Source of the DNA: Echinicola shivajiensis
GTDB lineage: Bacteria; Bacteroidota; Bacteroidia; Cytophagales; Cyclobacteriaceae
Assembly (NCBI RefSeq): GCF_018642165.1
Contig: NZ_JAHHZM010000008.1
Coordinates: 124,001 to 188,000, forward strand
DNA length: 64,000 bases
Direction of reading: 5' to 3'
The notes beneath the pieces are model-generated. The model worked only from the letters and a program-made list of their open reading frames with translations. It ran no database searches and had not been told where the DNA came from. The stretch's first letter is position 1. Each line of letters begins with the position of its first letter. A program made the position numbers and the translations under genes. Of this stretch, positions 53,817 to 63,894 are shown piece after piece.

Positions 53817-56800
53817 ATGTTAGACGCTATTGCTAAAGGTCTGGCCAAAATCTTCGGAACCAAGTCAGATCGTGATATAAAAGAATTGCTCCCAATAGTG
53901 GATAAGATCAATGCTGAATTCAAGCAGCTCTCATCCATTACCGATGAAGAATTAAGGGCAAAAACCATCGAGATCAAAGGAGTTATCAATACGGAGTTAA
54001 AATCCTTCGATGATAATATCGCCACATTGAGAACTCAAATTGAAGCTTTGGCTCCAGATAAGGTGCATGAAAAGGACGCCCTTTTCAACCAAATCGATGG
54101 TGTCGAAAAAGATCGCAACGAGGCCTTGGAAGTGGTACTTGAAAAAGTGCTTCCCAAGGCTTTTGCCGTTGTTAAGGAAACTGCCAGAAGGTTCAAGGAA
54201 AATGGTAAAATCGTGGTTAAGGCCAATGATTATGACCGTGAACTTGCAGCAAGAAAAGACAATGTAGAAATCAACGGTGATGACGCCATCTGGCATAACA
54301 AATGGATGGCAGCAGGTACCGAGATTACTTGGGACATGCTTCACTATGATGTACAGCTGATTGGTGGCATGGTACTTCACAAAGGCAAAATCTCGGAAAT
54401 GGCCACTGGGGAAGGCAAAACATTGGTTTCTACCCTACCATCTTATCTTAATGCCTTGGCCGGACGAGGCGTACACGTTGTAACTGTCAATGACTACTTG
54501 GCCAAAAGGGATAGTGAGTGGAATGCACCATTATTTGAATTCCATGGTCTTACTGTAGATTGTATCGATAAGTACCAGCCTAACTCTGCGGGCAGAAGAA
54601 AAGCTTATAATTCCGATATCGTTTATGGTACCAATAATGAATTCGGCTTTGACTACCTAAGAGATAATATGTCCAGGGAAGCCAATGACCTGGTTCAGGG
54701 CAAGCACCACTTTGCCATGATTGATGAGGTCGATTCCGTCCTGATCGATGATGCCAGAACGCCATTAATCATCTCAGGCCCTATCCCTAGAGGAGATGAG
54801 CACGAGTTTTATGATATGAAACCTAGGGTCGCTACCCTGGTGGATGAACAAAGAAAACTGGTTCAGGGATACCTTACTGAAGGTAAGAAACTGATCGCAG
54901 CAGGCAACCAAAAAGAAGGAGGTCTGGCATTGTTCAGAGCTTACCGCGGTATGCCTAAGTACAAGCCTTTGATCAAGTATCTTTCAGAGCCAGGAATCAG
55001 GGTAATCCTTCAAAAAACCGAAAACTATTACCTTCAGGATAATAAAAGGATGATGCCTGAAGCGGATGAGCCGCTTTTGTTTACCATTGATGAAAAGTCC
55101 AACACAGTGGACCTTACCGATAATGGTATTGAAGTAATCACCAAGAAAAACGAAGATACTAGCTTCTTTATTCTTCCAGACATTGGCACGGAAATCGCCG
55201 AAATGGAAAAAGATGAGTCTATCGATGATAAGGAGAAGTTGATCCGCAAGGAAGAAATCATCAAGGATTATGGTGTTAAGGCACAAAGGATCCACACAGT
55301 AAACCAGCTATTGAAGGCTTACTGTATGTTCGAAAAAGACACTGAATATATCTTGGTAGACGGTAAAGTAAAAATCGTCGACGAACAAACGGGCCGTGTG
55401 ATGGAAGGAAGAAGATATTCTGACGGACTTCACCAAGCTATTGAGGCAAAGGAAAATGTGAAGGTTGAAGATGCTACACAGACCTATGCCACCATTACCT
55501 TGCAGAACTATTTCAGAATGTACCACAAGTTGTCTGGTATGACCGGTACGGCTGAGACTGAAGCAGGTGAATTCTGGGAGATATATAAACTGGACGTAGT
55601 AGTTATCCCAACCAACAAGCCTATTCAGCGTGATGACAGGGATGATAAAGTATATAAAACTGTCCGTGAGAAATTCAATGCAGTCGTTGATGAAATCAAT
55701 GAACTGACTGATGCTGGAAGGCCTGTGCTAGTGGGTACCACTTCGGTTGAAATTTCCGAAGTTCTCAGCAGAATGCTGACTTTGAAAAAGATCAAACACC
55801 AGGTGCTGAATGCGAAGCAGCACGCCAAAGAAGCGGAAGTAGTTGCAGAAGCAGGTAAGCCGGGAACAGTGACCATTGCTACCAACATGGCCGGTCGTGG
55901 TACCGATATTAAATTGACCCCAGAATCCAAGAAAGCCGGAGGTTTGGCCATCATTGGTACAGAGCGCCACGAATCCAGGAGGGTAGATAGACAGTTGAGA
56001 GGTCGTGCAGGTCGTCAAGGTGATGTAGGTTCTTCCCAGTTCTTTGTTTCCTTGGAAGACAACTTGATGCGTCTGTTTGGTTCTGAGCGTATTGCGAAGC
56101 TAATGGACCGCATGGGCCTTGAAGAGGGTGAAGTTATCCAGCATTCCATGATTTCTAAATCCATTGAACGTGCCCAGAGAAAAGTTGAAGAAAACAACTT
56201 TGGTGTTCGTAAGCGTTTGTTGGAATATGATGATGTGATGAACTCTCAAAGAGAGGTAGTCTATAAAAGAAGAAGAAATGCCTTGATGGGTGAAAGACTT
56301 GAGCTAGATATCCTCAACATCATGTACGATGTCTGCGAAGGAATCATCGAAATGGCCAAGTCTACCGAGGATATTGAAAACCTAAGGATGAATATCTATA
56401 GCTCTTTGGGCATAGATCATAAGTTCAGCGAGGAAGATATCAAATCCAAAGATTTAGCTGTACTGACGCAAGAACTCTTTGATGCTTCTTACCAGAACTA
56501 TGTGACCAAAAACCAAAGAGTCCTTGAGCGTGCCATGCCAGTACTGAAGGATGTCTATGAGAACAGAGGGGCAACCGTTAAGGAAATCATGGTCCCAATT
56601 ACTGATGGCATTAAGCAAATCGGCGTGGTCATCAATTTGGAATCTACCCTTGCAAATGAAGGTAGGGATTTGATAAGAGCTTTGGAGAAAAACGTCACTT
56701 TGGCTATCATCGACCAAAACTGGAAAGAACACTTAAGGGACATGGATGACCTTAAGCAATCTGTACAAAATGCCGTTTACGAACAAAAAGATCCATTATT

Positions 56801-57200
56801 GATCTATAAATTCGAAGCATTTGAAATGTTCAAGCGTTTTGTAGGCAAATTGAATGAAGACATTATTTCTTTCTTGGCCAAGGCAGAATTGCCACAGCAA
56901 AACCCTGATCAGGTTAAAGCGGCACAAGCGCAGCGTCAGCCAGAACCAGCTGTACAAGCTTCTAAAGAGGATGCCAGTAGTTCTTTGAATCCACATGCCA
57001 ATAGAGCAGCTGCTGCAGCCGTGGCCGCTAACCGTGGAGCTCAAAAACAAGCTGTGGCCCCAAGGAAATCAGACAAGGCCTATGGTAGAAATGACCGTGT
57101 TTCTGTCCAATATCCTGATGGAAATGTCAAAAAGGATGTTAAATACAAAAGTGTTGAGCAGGATATCATTTCTGGCAAGTGTATTGTTATAGAAGATTAA
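53817..57200 (+). CDS. secA: Preprotein translocase ATPase SecA
   Basis: SecA is the cytoplasmic motor that pushes unfolded preproteins through SecYEG. The 1127-residue protein has Walker A ATGEGKTL (Lys201), the DEVDSVLIDDARTPLI Walker B segment, the preprotein cross-linking region, the helicase motif TNMAGRGTDIKL and RQLRGRAGRQGD, and the helical scaffold. It is about 200 residues longer than E. coli SecA, with an insert in the middle (about residues 330-440) and a long Ala/Gln/Pro-rich linker (about 1030-1090). The C-terminus (...GKCIVIED) lacks the classical SEC-C zinc cysteines. Bacteroidota SecA commonly has this enlarged form. Confidence 0.97.
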   Translation: MLDAIAKGLAKIFGTKSDRDIKELLPIVDKINAEFKQLSSITDEELRAKTIEIKGVINTELKSFDDNIATLRTQIEALAPDKVHEKDALFNQIDGVEKDRNEALEVVLEKVLPKAFAVVKETARRFKENGKIVVKANDYDRELAARKDNVEINGDDAIWHNKWMAAGTEITWDMLHYDVQLIGGMVLHKGKISEMATGEGKTLVSTLPSYLNALAGRGVHVVTVNDYLAKRDSEWNAPLFEFHGLTVDCIDKYQPNSAGRRKAYNSDIVYGTNNEFGFDYLRDNMSREANDLVQGKHHFAMIDEVDSVLIDDARTPLIISGPIPRGDEHEFYDMKPRVATLVDEQRKLVQGYLTEGKKLIAAGNQKEGGLALFRAYRGMPKYKPLIKYLSEPGIRVILQKTENYYLQDNKRMMPEADEPLLFTIDEKSNTVDLTDNGIEVITKKNEDTSFFILPDIGTEIAEMEKDESIDDKEKLIRKEEIIKDYGVKAQRIHTVNQLLKAYCMFEKDTEYILVDGKVKIVDEQTGRVMEGRRYSDGLHQAIEAKENVKVEDATQTYATITLQNYFRMYHKLSGMTGTAETEAGEFWEIYKLDVVVIPTNKPIQRDDRDDKVYKTVREKFNAVVDEINELTDAGRPVLVGTTSVEISEVLSRMLTLKKIKHQVLNAKQHAKEAEVVAEAGKPGTVTIATNMAGRGTDIKLTPESKKAGGLAIIGTERHESRRVDRQLRGRAGRQGDVGSSQFFVSLEDNLMRLFGSERIAKLMDRMGLEEGEVIQHSMISKSIERAQRKVEENNFGVRKRLLEYDDVMNSQREVVYKRRRNALMGERLELDILNIMYDVCEGIIEMAKSTEDIENLRMNIYSSLGIDHKFSEEDIKSKDLAVLTQELFDASYQNYVTKNQRVLERAMPVLKDVYENRGATVKEIMVPITDGIKQIGVVINLESTLANEGRDLIRALEKNVTLAIIDQNWKEHLRDMDDLKQSVQNAVYEQKDPLLIYKFEAFEMFKRFVGKLNEDIISFLAKAELPQQNPDQVKAAQAQRQPEPAVQASKEDASSSLNPHANRAAAAAVAANRGAQKQAVAPRKSDKAYGRNDRVSVQYPDGNVKKDVKYKSVEQDIISGKCIVIED

Positions 57201-57208
57201 AAAACACC

Positions 57209-57772
57209 ATGACAAAGCAAGCTTTTTCCCTTTTAATGTCTATAGTCTTCTTGGCAGGTTGTGCTGGAGGAAGTAAGATCAGTCGGTCTGCTGCAGCCTA
57301 CAACAACTATCAAGAAGACCTTAGCTATAACCGGATAACCTACCCTGACCTACCACAGGAAAGCAGTGTTGTTCCTGAGAGCAATGGTCCGATCAGCGCT
57401 GAGGCTGGCGATCCAGTAGATGCCGATCTTCAGCAGGCATTAACCAGTTTTTCTATTGAAAATGAGGAAAGAGGCACTTACAATGGCTTTACTATTTTAG
57501 TCTATAGTGGTGTGGATAGAGAGCAGGCCTTTAGTGTAAGGAACGATCTCTATAACACCCTTCCTAGCGAGGTAAAAGCCGAAATGGAATATGAACAGCC
57601 AAGATACATGGTAAAAGTAGGACAATACCTTTACAGGATTGAGGCTCAATCCTTATTCCATACCATTAAAAAGGATTTCCCAACAGCTAGGATCATTAGA
57701 CAAAGATTTGGCAAAGCCCCTGAAGAAGAAGCGCCAGAAGAAGGGGGAATTATTGAAGGAGAAGATATTTAA
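57209..57772 (+). CDS. SPOR-domain lipoprotein
   Basis: The ATG at 57209 starts a lipoprotein signal (MTKQAFSLLMSIVFLAGC, lipobox LAGC); the longer frame overlaps secA and is rejected. The 187-residue protein has an acidic spacer then a C-terminal SPOR domain (about 95-165: FTILVYSGVDREQAFSVRNDLYNTLP ... RIEAQSLFHTIKKDFPTARII). SPOR domains bind denuded peptidoglycan glycan strands, often at the division septum. It is eight bases after secA and two before the M20 gene, so it is inside the secA operon. The extreme C-terminus is acidic (EEEAPEEGGIIEGEDI). Confidence 0.85.
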   Translation: MTKQAFSLLMSIVFLAGCAGGSKISRSAAAYNNYQEDLSYNRITYPDLPQESSVVPESNGPISAEAGDPVDADLQQALTSFSIENEERGTYNGFTILVYSGVDREQAFSVRNDLYNTLPSEVKAEMEYEQPRYMVKVGQYLYRIEAQSLFHTIKKDFPTARIIRQRFGKAPEEEAPEEGGIIEGEDI

Positions 57773-57774
57773 AC

Positions 57775-58965
57775 ATGTTAAAAGATAAAGTGAAAGCCCT
57801 GGCCGGGGAATACCTGGAACAGATCACCATTAATAGAAGATATATCCACGCCAACCCTGAACTTTCTTTTGAGGAATACAAAACCAGTGCTTTTGTAGCC
57901 TCCCAGTTGGAAGAAATGGGGATTACCAATATTGAAAAAAAGGCCAATACCGGGTTGGTAGCACTCATTGAAGGGAAAAATCCTTCAAAAAAAATCATTG
58001 CCCTAAGGGCAGATATGGATGCGCTACCAATCGTAGAACAAAATGACGTTCCTTATAAGTCAACTAATGAAGGAGTAATGCATGCCTGCGGACACGATGT
58101 TCACACGGCTTCCTTATTAGGTGCTGCCAAAATTCTTAATGGGGTAAAAGACGAGTTCGAAGGAACGATCAAATTGATTTTTCAACCTGGGGAGGAAAAA
58201 ATACCAGGTGGTGCCTCATTAATGATCAAGGACAAAGCCCTGGAGAACCCGAAGCCAGAAGCTATCGTAGGTCAGCATGTGATGCCGCTGATAGACGCAG
58301 GAAAGGTAGGCTTCCGTAAAGGAATGTATATGGCCAGTGCTGATGAACTTTACCTTACCGTAAAAGGAAAAGGCGGTCATGGTGCTATGCCAGAAACCTT
58401 GGTGGATCCAATACTTATTGCCTCACATATCATCGTAGCCTTACAGCAGGTGGTCAGCCGAAATGCCAGCCCAAAGGTTCCTACTGTACTTTCTTTTGGG
58501 CATATTGAAGCAAAAGGCGCTACCAATATCATCCCTAATGAGGTAAAAATACAAGGAACCTTCAGGACCCTTAATGAAGAATGGAGAGCTGAGGCCCACA
58601 AAAAGATGGTCAAAATAGCTGAAGGACTAGCTGAAGGTATGGGAGGCTCCGTGGACTTTGAAGTGCGCAAAGGGTACCCTTTCTTGAAAAATGCTCCAGA
58701 ACTTACTGATCGTGCATATAAAGCTGCACAAGAATTCCTTGGAGAAGAAAATGTGGAAGATTTGGATATTTGGATGGCGGCTGAAGATTTCTCCTACTAC
58801 ACTCAAGAGATGGATGGTTGTTTTTATCGTCTCGGAATAAGGAATGAAGAAAAAGGTATTACAAGCGGAGTACATACTCCTACTTTTGATATAGATGAAA
58901 GTGCCTTGGAAGTAGGAGCTGGATTGATGGCTTGGATAGCTATCAATGAACTCGCCAAAGGCTAG
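57775..58965 (+). CDS. M20 family amidohydrolase/peptidase
   Basis: A 396-residue metallohydrolase of the M20 (IAA-amino acid hydrolase/N-acyl amino acid amidohydrolase) group. The conserved ALRADMDALPI, MHACGHDVHTASLL, the metal/catalytic Glu in QPGEEKIPGGAS, GQHVMPLI and the C-terminal AEDFSYY with late His are present. The dimerisation domain runs about 175-290. It has no signal peptide and probably acts in the cytoplasm on N-acyl or peptide substrates such as hippurate-like compounds. It is two bases after the SPOR gene. Exact substrate is unknown. Confidence 0.9.
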   Translation: MLKDKVKALAGEYLEQITINRRYIHANPELSFEEYKTSAFVASQLEEMGITNIEKKANTGLVALIEGKNPSKKIIALRADMDALPIVEQNDVPYKSTNEGVMHACGHDVHTASLLGAAKILNGVKDEFEGTIKLIFQPGEEKIPGGASLMIKDKALENPKPEAIVGQHVMPLIDAGKVGFRKGMYMASADELYLTVKGKGGHGAMPETLVDPILIASHIIVALQQVVSRNASPKVPTVLSFGHIEAKGATNIIPNEVKIQGTFRTLNEEWRAEAHKKMVKIAEGLAEGMGGSVDFEVRKGYPFLKNAPELTDRAYKAAQEFLGEENVEDLDIWMAAEDFSYYTQEMDGCFYRLGIRNEEKGITSGVHTPTFDIDESALEVGAGLMAWIAINELAKG

Positions 58966-59019
58966 TAAAAGGCTTTTAGCTATACCTCCGGGCAATTTAT
59001 TTTTAAAAAGATTACTAAT

Positions 59020-59790
59020 ATGAAGAAGAGTATTGCAGCACTTTTTTTGAGTACAGTAATTATTTTCCAATCATTTGGATGGGGGCAAAATGGACACAGG
59101 GTGGTTGGGCAAATAGCAGCTTGGCACCTGAGCAAAAAGGCAAAGAAGAACATTGCTGCGATTTTGCAGAATGAATCCATTCCCATGGTTGCCAATTGGA
59201 TGGATCAAATCCGATCTGACAAAGCATATGACTATGCCTATTCTTGGCATTTTCTTACAATCCATGAGGGCAAGGGCTATCAACCTGAAATCCAGGGTAA
59301 ACGTGGCAATGCCTATGAAACACTGCTTAGGTTGATAGATGAGCTAAAAAACAAGCCTCTATCTTTTAAGAAAAAGCAGGAAAACCTAAAAATGCTAATT
59401 CATATTGTAGGTGACCTGCACCAGCCACTGCATGTGGGAAATGGAGAAGACATGGGCGGCAATAAGGTAGATGTTTACTACTTTAACCAAAAGACCAACC
59501 TCCACACGGTGTGGGATACCAAAATGATCGAAAGGCAGCACCTGAGCTATACTGAATTGGCCAAACATCTCAATAATAGAGCGAACAAGGATAAAATTAA
59601 AAGACTTCAATCAACACCTATTCTAGATTGGCTGGAAGAAGCTGTTGCTCTAAGAAAGTATGTTTATGAGCTACCTGAGAATAAAAAGCTTTCCTATGAA
59701 TACGATTATAAAAACTTCCCCATTATAGAAGAAAGGCTGCTTGCTGGAGGAATCCGCCTAGCTGGAATCCTAAATGATATTTATGGCTAA
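59020..59790 (+). CDS. Secreted S1/P1 nuclease
   Basis: A 256-residue zinc-dependent nuclease of the S1/P1 family that cleaves single-stranded nucleic acid and nucleotides' 3'-phosphate. The signal peptide runs to about residue 20, leaving the mature N-terminal Trp21 (WGQNGHRVVG), which is a zinc ligand in this family. Other trinuclear-zinc residues are in HFLTIHEG, LIHIVGDLHQPLHVGNGEDMGGN and HTVWDTKMI. The exported enzyme may scavenge phosphate from nucleic acids. It ends the secA-SPOR-M20-nuclease strand; a loose hairpin and T run follow. Confidence 0.92.
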   Translation: MKKSIAALFLSTVIIFQSFGWGQNGHRVVGQIAAWHLSKKAKKNIAAILQNESIPMVANWMDQIRSDKAYDYAYSWHFLTIHEGKGYQPEIQGKRGNAYETLLRLIDELKNKPLSFKKKQENLKMLIHIVGDLHQPLHVGNGEDMGGNKVDVYYFNQKTNLHTVWDTKMIERQHLSYTELAKHLNNRANKDKIKRLQSTPILDWLEEAVALRKYVYELPENKKLSYEYDYKNFPIIEERLLAGGIRLAGILNDIYG

Positions 59791-59806
59791 AAATATTCTA
59801 AAAACT

Positions 59807-59852
59807 AAAAGAGCCACTTAATACATTTTATGCTTTAGGAGGCTCTTTTTTT
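59807..59852 (+). terminator. Loose terminator after the S1/P1 nuclease
   Basis: AAAAGAGCC (59807-59815) and GGCTCTTTT (59841-59849) form a stem with a 25-base loop and T run to 59852, between convergent genes. Confidence 0.65.
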
Positions 59853-59866
59853 AATCAATTAATAGA

Positions 59867-61387
59867 CTAATCCTTCAATTCTAGAATACTGTCAATATAT
59901 TCCCTATTATTGGCTAGACGAGGCACCTTGTTTTGTCCTCCTAACTTACCCCTGGACTTCATCCATTTTTCAAATAAGCCATGTTGGGCAAAGTGTATTT
60001 TAGGCTTGTCCAAAGCCATATCCTTATAACGCTTGGCATCATAATCGGAATTAATTTCCCTGAGCGTAGCATCCAGCTTTTCTTTAAACAAACCTTCATC
60101 ATTGGGCATTTTACTGAACTCGATTACCCACTCATGTGCCCCCTTGCTTCCTGCACCTTCAAAATACACCGGTGCAGCAGTAAAATTGACGATGGTAGCA
60201 TCAGTAGCTTTGCATGCTTCTTCAATGGCTTTTTCAGCGTTCTCAACAATTACTTCCTCTCCAAAAGCATTGATAAAATGCTTGGTCCTGCCTGATATTT
60301 TTATCCTGTATGGGCTGGTGGAGGTAAACTTTACCGTATCGCCAATTTTATATCTCCAGAGCCCTCCATTGGTACTGATTACTAAGGCATAATTCTTCCC
60401 AAGTTCAACCTCTTCAAGTGGAATAACTTTGGGGTCGTCGGAATCCCACTCCTCCATTGGGATAAATTCATAGTAAATTCCATAATCCAACATCAGCAAT
60501 AATTCATCGGAATTCTTTTGATCCTGGATGCCAAAGAAGCCCTCTGAAGCATTGTAGGTTTCCATATAATGCATACCTGAGGAAGGTATCAAATCTTGAA
60601 AAAGCCTTCTATAAGGACCAAAGGCAACAGCTCCATGGAAAAACACTTCCAAGTTGGGCCATACTTCCAGGATATTCTTTGAACCGGTAATTTCCATTAT
60701 TCTCTCGAGCAATACTATGGTCCAAGTTGGCACTCCAGAAATGCTTACTACATTCTCCTTCATGGTCTCATATGCCATTCTCTCTATCTTCTCTTCCCAC
60801 TCACTCATCAAGGCCGTCTCCAAGCTTGGAGTTCTGGCTAGCTGGGCCCAAACAGGCAGATTTCTCATAATTACAGCTGAGATATCTCCATAATGGCTGT
60901 TTTTGTTTACATCAAAGCTATTCACCTGATGGCTGCCCCCAATGGCCAAACTCTTTCCGGAAAAGAGTTTGCTCTCTGGGTAATTATTTACATAGAGGGA
61001 AAGCATGTCCTTGCCCCCTTTAAAGTGGCAATCCTCCAAAGACTCCTGTGAAACCGGGATAAACTTGCTTCTGCTTCCTGTGGTACCAGAAGACTTCGAA
61101 AACCAAGTGATTTCTGTTGGCCAAATCACATTTTGCTCGCCTTTCATCGTCTGTTCGATATAGGGCTGCATTTGCTCATAATTATGAACAGGGACATTAT
61201 GTGCAAAATCCCAATGTGATTTGATATCTGAAAACCCATATTTCTTTCCGAACTGGGTTTTTCTGGCTGTTTTAATAAGATCGAAAAAAATATCTTGTTG
61301 AACTTCAATGGGGTTTTCTTTGAAGTTATCAATCTGACCTATTCGGATTTTAAAAATCCAGGTCATAAAAGTATTCAGTACGTCCAT
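59867..61387 (-). CDS. Bacterial GH3 auxin-responsive promoter family protein
   Basis: The 506-residue protein belongs to the GH3 family of acyl-adenylating enzymes. Plant members adenylate jasmonate or auxin and couple it to amino acids. Visible are the ATP-binding SKSSGTTGSRSKFIPVS (P-loop type), YNASEGFFGIQ and the later YKIGDTVKF motif, matching the ANL-like fold. No signal peptide is present. Bacteroidota homologs are of unknown substrate. It is the last gene of a recJ-lptB-GH3 unit, four bases from lptB, so its position suggests an envelope- or lipid-linked role; this is inference. Confidence 0.88.
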   Translation of the reverse strand: MDVLNTFMTWIFKIRIGQIDNFKENPIEVQQDIFFDLIKTARKTQFGKKYGFSDIKSHWDFAHNVPVHNYEQMQPYIEQTMKGEQNVIWPTEITWFSKSSGTTGSRSKFIPVSQESLEDCHFKGGKDMLSLYVNNYPESKLFSGKSLAIGGSHQVNSFDVNKNSHYGDISAVIMRNLPVWAQLARTPSLETALMSEWEEKIERMAYETMKENVVSISGVPTWTIVLLERIMEITGSKNILEVWPNLEVFFHGAVAFGPYRRLFQDLIPSSGMHYMETYNASEGFFGIQDQKNSDELLLMLDYGIYYEFIPMEEWDSDDPKVIPLEEVELGKNYALVISTNGGLWRYKIGDTVKFTSTSPYRIKISGRTKHFINAFGEEVIVENAEKAIEEACKATDATIVNFTAAPVYFEGAGSKGAHEWVIEFSKMPNDEGLFKEKLDATLREINSDYDAKRYKDMALDKPKIHFAQHGLFEKWMKSRGKLGGQNKVPRLANNREYIDSILELKD

Positions 61388-61391
61388 AAAA

Positions 61392-62123
61392 TCAAATCTT
61401 ACGTTTTAGCTCAAAATTCTTACCGAGGTATACTTTTCGAACCTGTTCATCAGCTGCAAGTTCTTCTGCCGTACCTGCCTTAAGCAACTTTCCTTCAAAC
61501 ATAAGGTATGCCCGATCGGTAATGGATAAGGTCTCATTCACATTATGATCGGTAATCAAAATACCAATATTTTTGTTTTTTAACTTGGCTACTATCGTTT
61601 GGATTTCTTCTACGGCAATAGGATCCACACCTGCAAAAGGCTCATCCAATAACACAAATTTGGGATCAACTGCCAAAGCCCTAGCAATTTCCGTTCTTCT
61701 TCTCTCGCCACCAGAAAGCACCATCCCCAGGTTTTTACGCACATGGGTAAGACTAAACTCCTCGAGTAACTCTTCCATTTTTTCCTTTTGAGCTTTTTGA
61801 GGGAGATTGGTCATTTCCAGTACAGCCATAATATTCTCTTCCACAGATAATTTCCTAAAAACAGAAGCCTCCTGTGCCAGATAACCAATTCCTCTTTTTG
61901 CCCTTCGGTACATGGGTAAAGGAGTAATTTCCTCTTGATCCAAAAAAACTTTACCGCTATTGGGTTTGATTAGACCTACAATCATATAAAAGGAGGTCGT
62001 TTTTCCAGCCCCATTGGGCCCTAAAAGCCCCACAATTTCTCCCTGCTCAACTTCCACGGAAATATTGTTCACCACCTTTCTACCCTTATAGATCTTAATC
62101 AGGTTATCACCTCTAAGTTTCAT
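61392..62123 (-). CDS. lptB: LPS export ABC transporter ATPase LptB
   Basis: LptB is the cytoplasmic ATPase that drives lipopolysaccharide extraction and transport with LptFG. The 243-residue protein has Walker [10 protein letters not shown] (35-43), the Q-loop, the LptB-like signature [15 protein letters not shown], Walker [14 protein letters not shown] and the switch His in [11 protein letters not shown]. The ERRR signature and FAGVDP match LptB better than other branched-chain-type ABC ATPases. One base separates it from recJ upstream and four from GH3 downstream, so all three should be co-transcribed. lptF/lptG/lptC are not in the window. Confidence 0.95.
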   Translation of the reverse strand: MKLRGDNLIKIYKGRKVVNNISVEVEQGEIVGLLGPNGAGKTTSFYMIVGLIKPNSGKVFLDQEEITPLPMYRRAKRGIGYLAQEASVFRKLSVEENIMAVLEMTNLPQKAQKEKMEELLEEFSLTHVRKNLGMVLSGGERRRTEIARALAVDPKFVLLDEPFAGVDPIAVEEIQTIVAKLKNKNIGILITDHNVNETLSITDRAYLMFEGKLLKAGTAEELAADEQVRKVYLGKNFELKRKI

Positions 62124-62124
62124 T

Positions 62125-63894
62125 TCAATCGAATTTTATGTCCTTAACGTACAGTTGTAAACTACTGGTATTCCTAAAAGTATTTTCCCTTACCTCAAAG
62201 GCAATATTGAAACGCATTTTACTTCTGAGCATTTCATAATAAGTGGCAAAACCAAAAGCAATACAAACTGGAGTAGTTACTTGCCCATCTTGTACAATTT
62301 CAAATTTCAAATGCTTGTCCTTTAGTACTTTTATATTCTGCGCATACACTTGATTGGCGCAAAATACAGGCTCAGGATTTCCAGGACCAAAGGGAGCCAT
62401 TTGACGCAATATATTATAAAATTTATAATTGATCTGGTCCAGTTCAAGCTCATCATCCACCTCCAAGACCGGCTTGGTATGAATATCTGAAATCCTTCGG
62501 CTGACTACCTCTTCAAATTTTTCCTGAAATGCTGGCACATTTTCCAATTCCATGGTCAATCCTGCCGCATATTTATGCCCACCAAATTGCTCCAATAAAT
62601 CACTGCACTCACTGATGGCCTCATAAATATTAAAATCAAATACCGAGCGCGCACTACCTGTTGCCTTATTATTGGATTCGGTCAATATAATGGTTGGCCT
62701 ATAATATTGTTCTATGCATCTAGAAGCTACAATACCTATCACTCCCTTATGCCAATCCTCCTTATAAAGAACAGTACTTTTATAGGGCTTTATCTGCTCC
62801 CTATCCTCGATCATTTGTATGGCTTCCTTGGTGATATTCTCATCAAAGTTCTTTCTTGCAGCATTGACATCCTCCACTAATTCAGCACGCTCAAGAGCAT
62901 CATGGATATCTTTGGAATTTAATAGTTCAACTGATGCCTTTGCGTGTTCCAATCTTCCAGAAGCATTGATACGGGGACCAATCCTAAAGACAATATCAGA
63001 TATTTCAATATCCTTATCTGATTTCAACTGAAGCATTTCCCTGTGCAGCAACTGTCTATTTTCCTGCAATTCCTTTAGGCTGCGCTGTCCCTTTCCGGCC
63101 AAGATCAGGGCCATTAAGCCCGGGCGGGGGTTATTATTCAGTCTTTCCAGTCCATAGTGAGCTAGGATCCTGTTTTCTCCTGAAATGGGCACAATATCAG
63201 CCGCAATACTCACAGCTACCAAGTCCAATAAACCAAAAAGGTGACTGGCATTTTTTCCAGTTCGCTCTGTAAATCCCTGGATCAATTTAAACCCCACTCC
63301 ACATCCACTCAACTCCTTATAGGGATAGTCACAATCCTCTCTTTTGGGATCCAACACTGCCAAGGCTTCTGGCAGCACCTCTCCTGGAGTATGGTGATCA
63401 CAAATAATAAAATCGATCCCAAGGCTATTGGCCAAAGCCACTTTTTCAAGTGCCTTGATTCCACAATCCAGGGAAACTATTAATTTAAAATCATTTTCAG
63501 CAGCAAAACGAATACCGCGCTCTGAAACACCATAACCTTCTTGATATCGGTCCGGAATATAGAAATCTACATGTGGGTAAAATTCCTTCAAAAAGCCATA
63601 AAATAAAGCCACGGCAGTAGTTCCATCCACATCATAATCTCCATAGACAAGGATCTTCTCCTCATTATTCACCGCTTCCACCATTCGATCAACGGCCTTG
63701 TCCATATCCTTCATGAGAAATGGAGAGTGGATTTTATCCAAATCCGGCCTAAAAAAATCTTTAGCTTCCTGAAAATCAACTACTCCTCGATTGACCAGAA
63801 GATTGGCCAATGTCGGATTGACATTGATTTCGCTGCTAAGGGATTGAACGGTTTCTTGATCTGCTTTACTTTTTATTTCCCACCTAAACTCCAT
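62125..63894 (-). CDS. recJ: Single-strand-specific 5'-3' exonuclease RecJ
   Basis: RecJ degrades single-stranded DNA 5'-3' in recombination and repair. The 589-residue protein has the DHH-family motifs [29 protein letters not shown], and the DHHA1/OB part with [13 protein letters not shown] and FGGHKYAAG. The nucleotide/DNA-binding groove residues are intact. Length is standard. It is the first gene of the recJ-lptB-GH3 minus-strand unit; its upstream promoter lies within the last 106 bases of the window, where no clear box was recognised. Confidence 0.96.
   Translation of the reverse strand: MEFRWEIKSKADQETVQSLSSEINVNPTLANLLVNRGVVDFQEAKDFFRPDLDKIHSPFLMKDMDKAVDRMVEAVNNEEKILVYGDYDVDGTTAVALFYGFLKEFYPHVDFYIPDRYQEGYGVSERGIRFAAENDFKLIVSLDCGIKALEKVALANSLGIDFIICDHHTPGEVLPEALAVLDPKREDCDYPYKELSGCGVGFKLIQGFTERTGKNASHLFGLLDLVAVSIAADIVPISGENRILAHYGLERLNNNPRPGLMALILAGKGQRSLKELQENRQLLHREMLQLKSDKDIEISDIVFRIGPRINASGRLEHAKASVELLNSKDIHDALERAELVEDVNAARKNFDENITKEAIQMIEDREQIKPYKSTVLYKEDWHKGVIGIVASRCIEQYYRPTIILTESNNKATGSARSVFDFNIYEAISECSDLLEQFGGHKYAAGLTMELENVPAFQEKFEEVVSRRISDIHTKPVLEVDDELELDQINYKFYNILRQMAPFGPGNPEPVFCANQVYAQNIKVLKDKHLKFEIVQDGQVTTPVCIAFGFATYYEMLRSKMRFNIAFEVRENTFRNTSSLQLYVKDIKFD

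Noticed and set aside
57179-57208. SPOR lipoprotein start at 57179 overlapping secA
   Set aside because: The lipoprotein signal starts at ATG 57209; the upstream residues are polar and inside the secA stop region.
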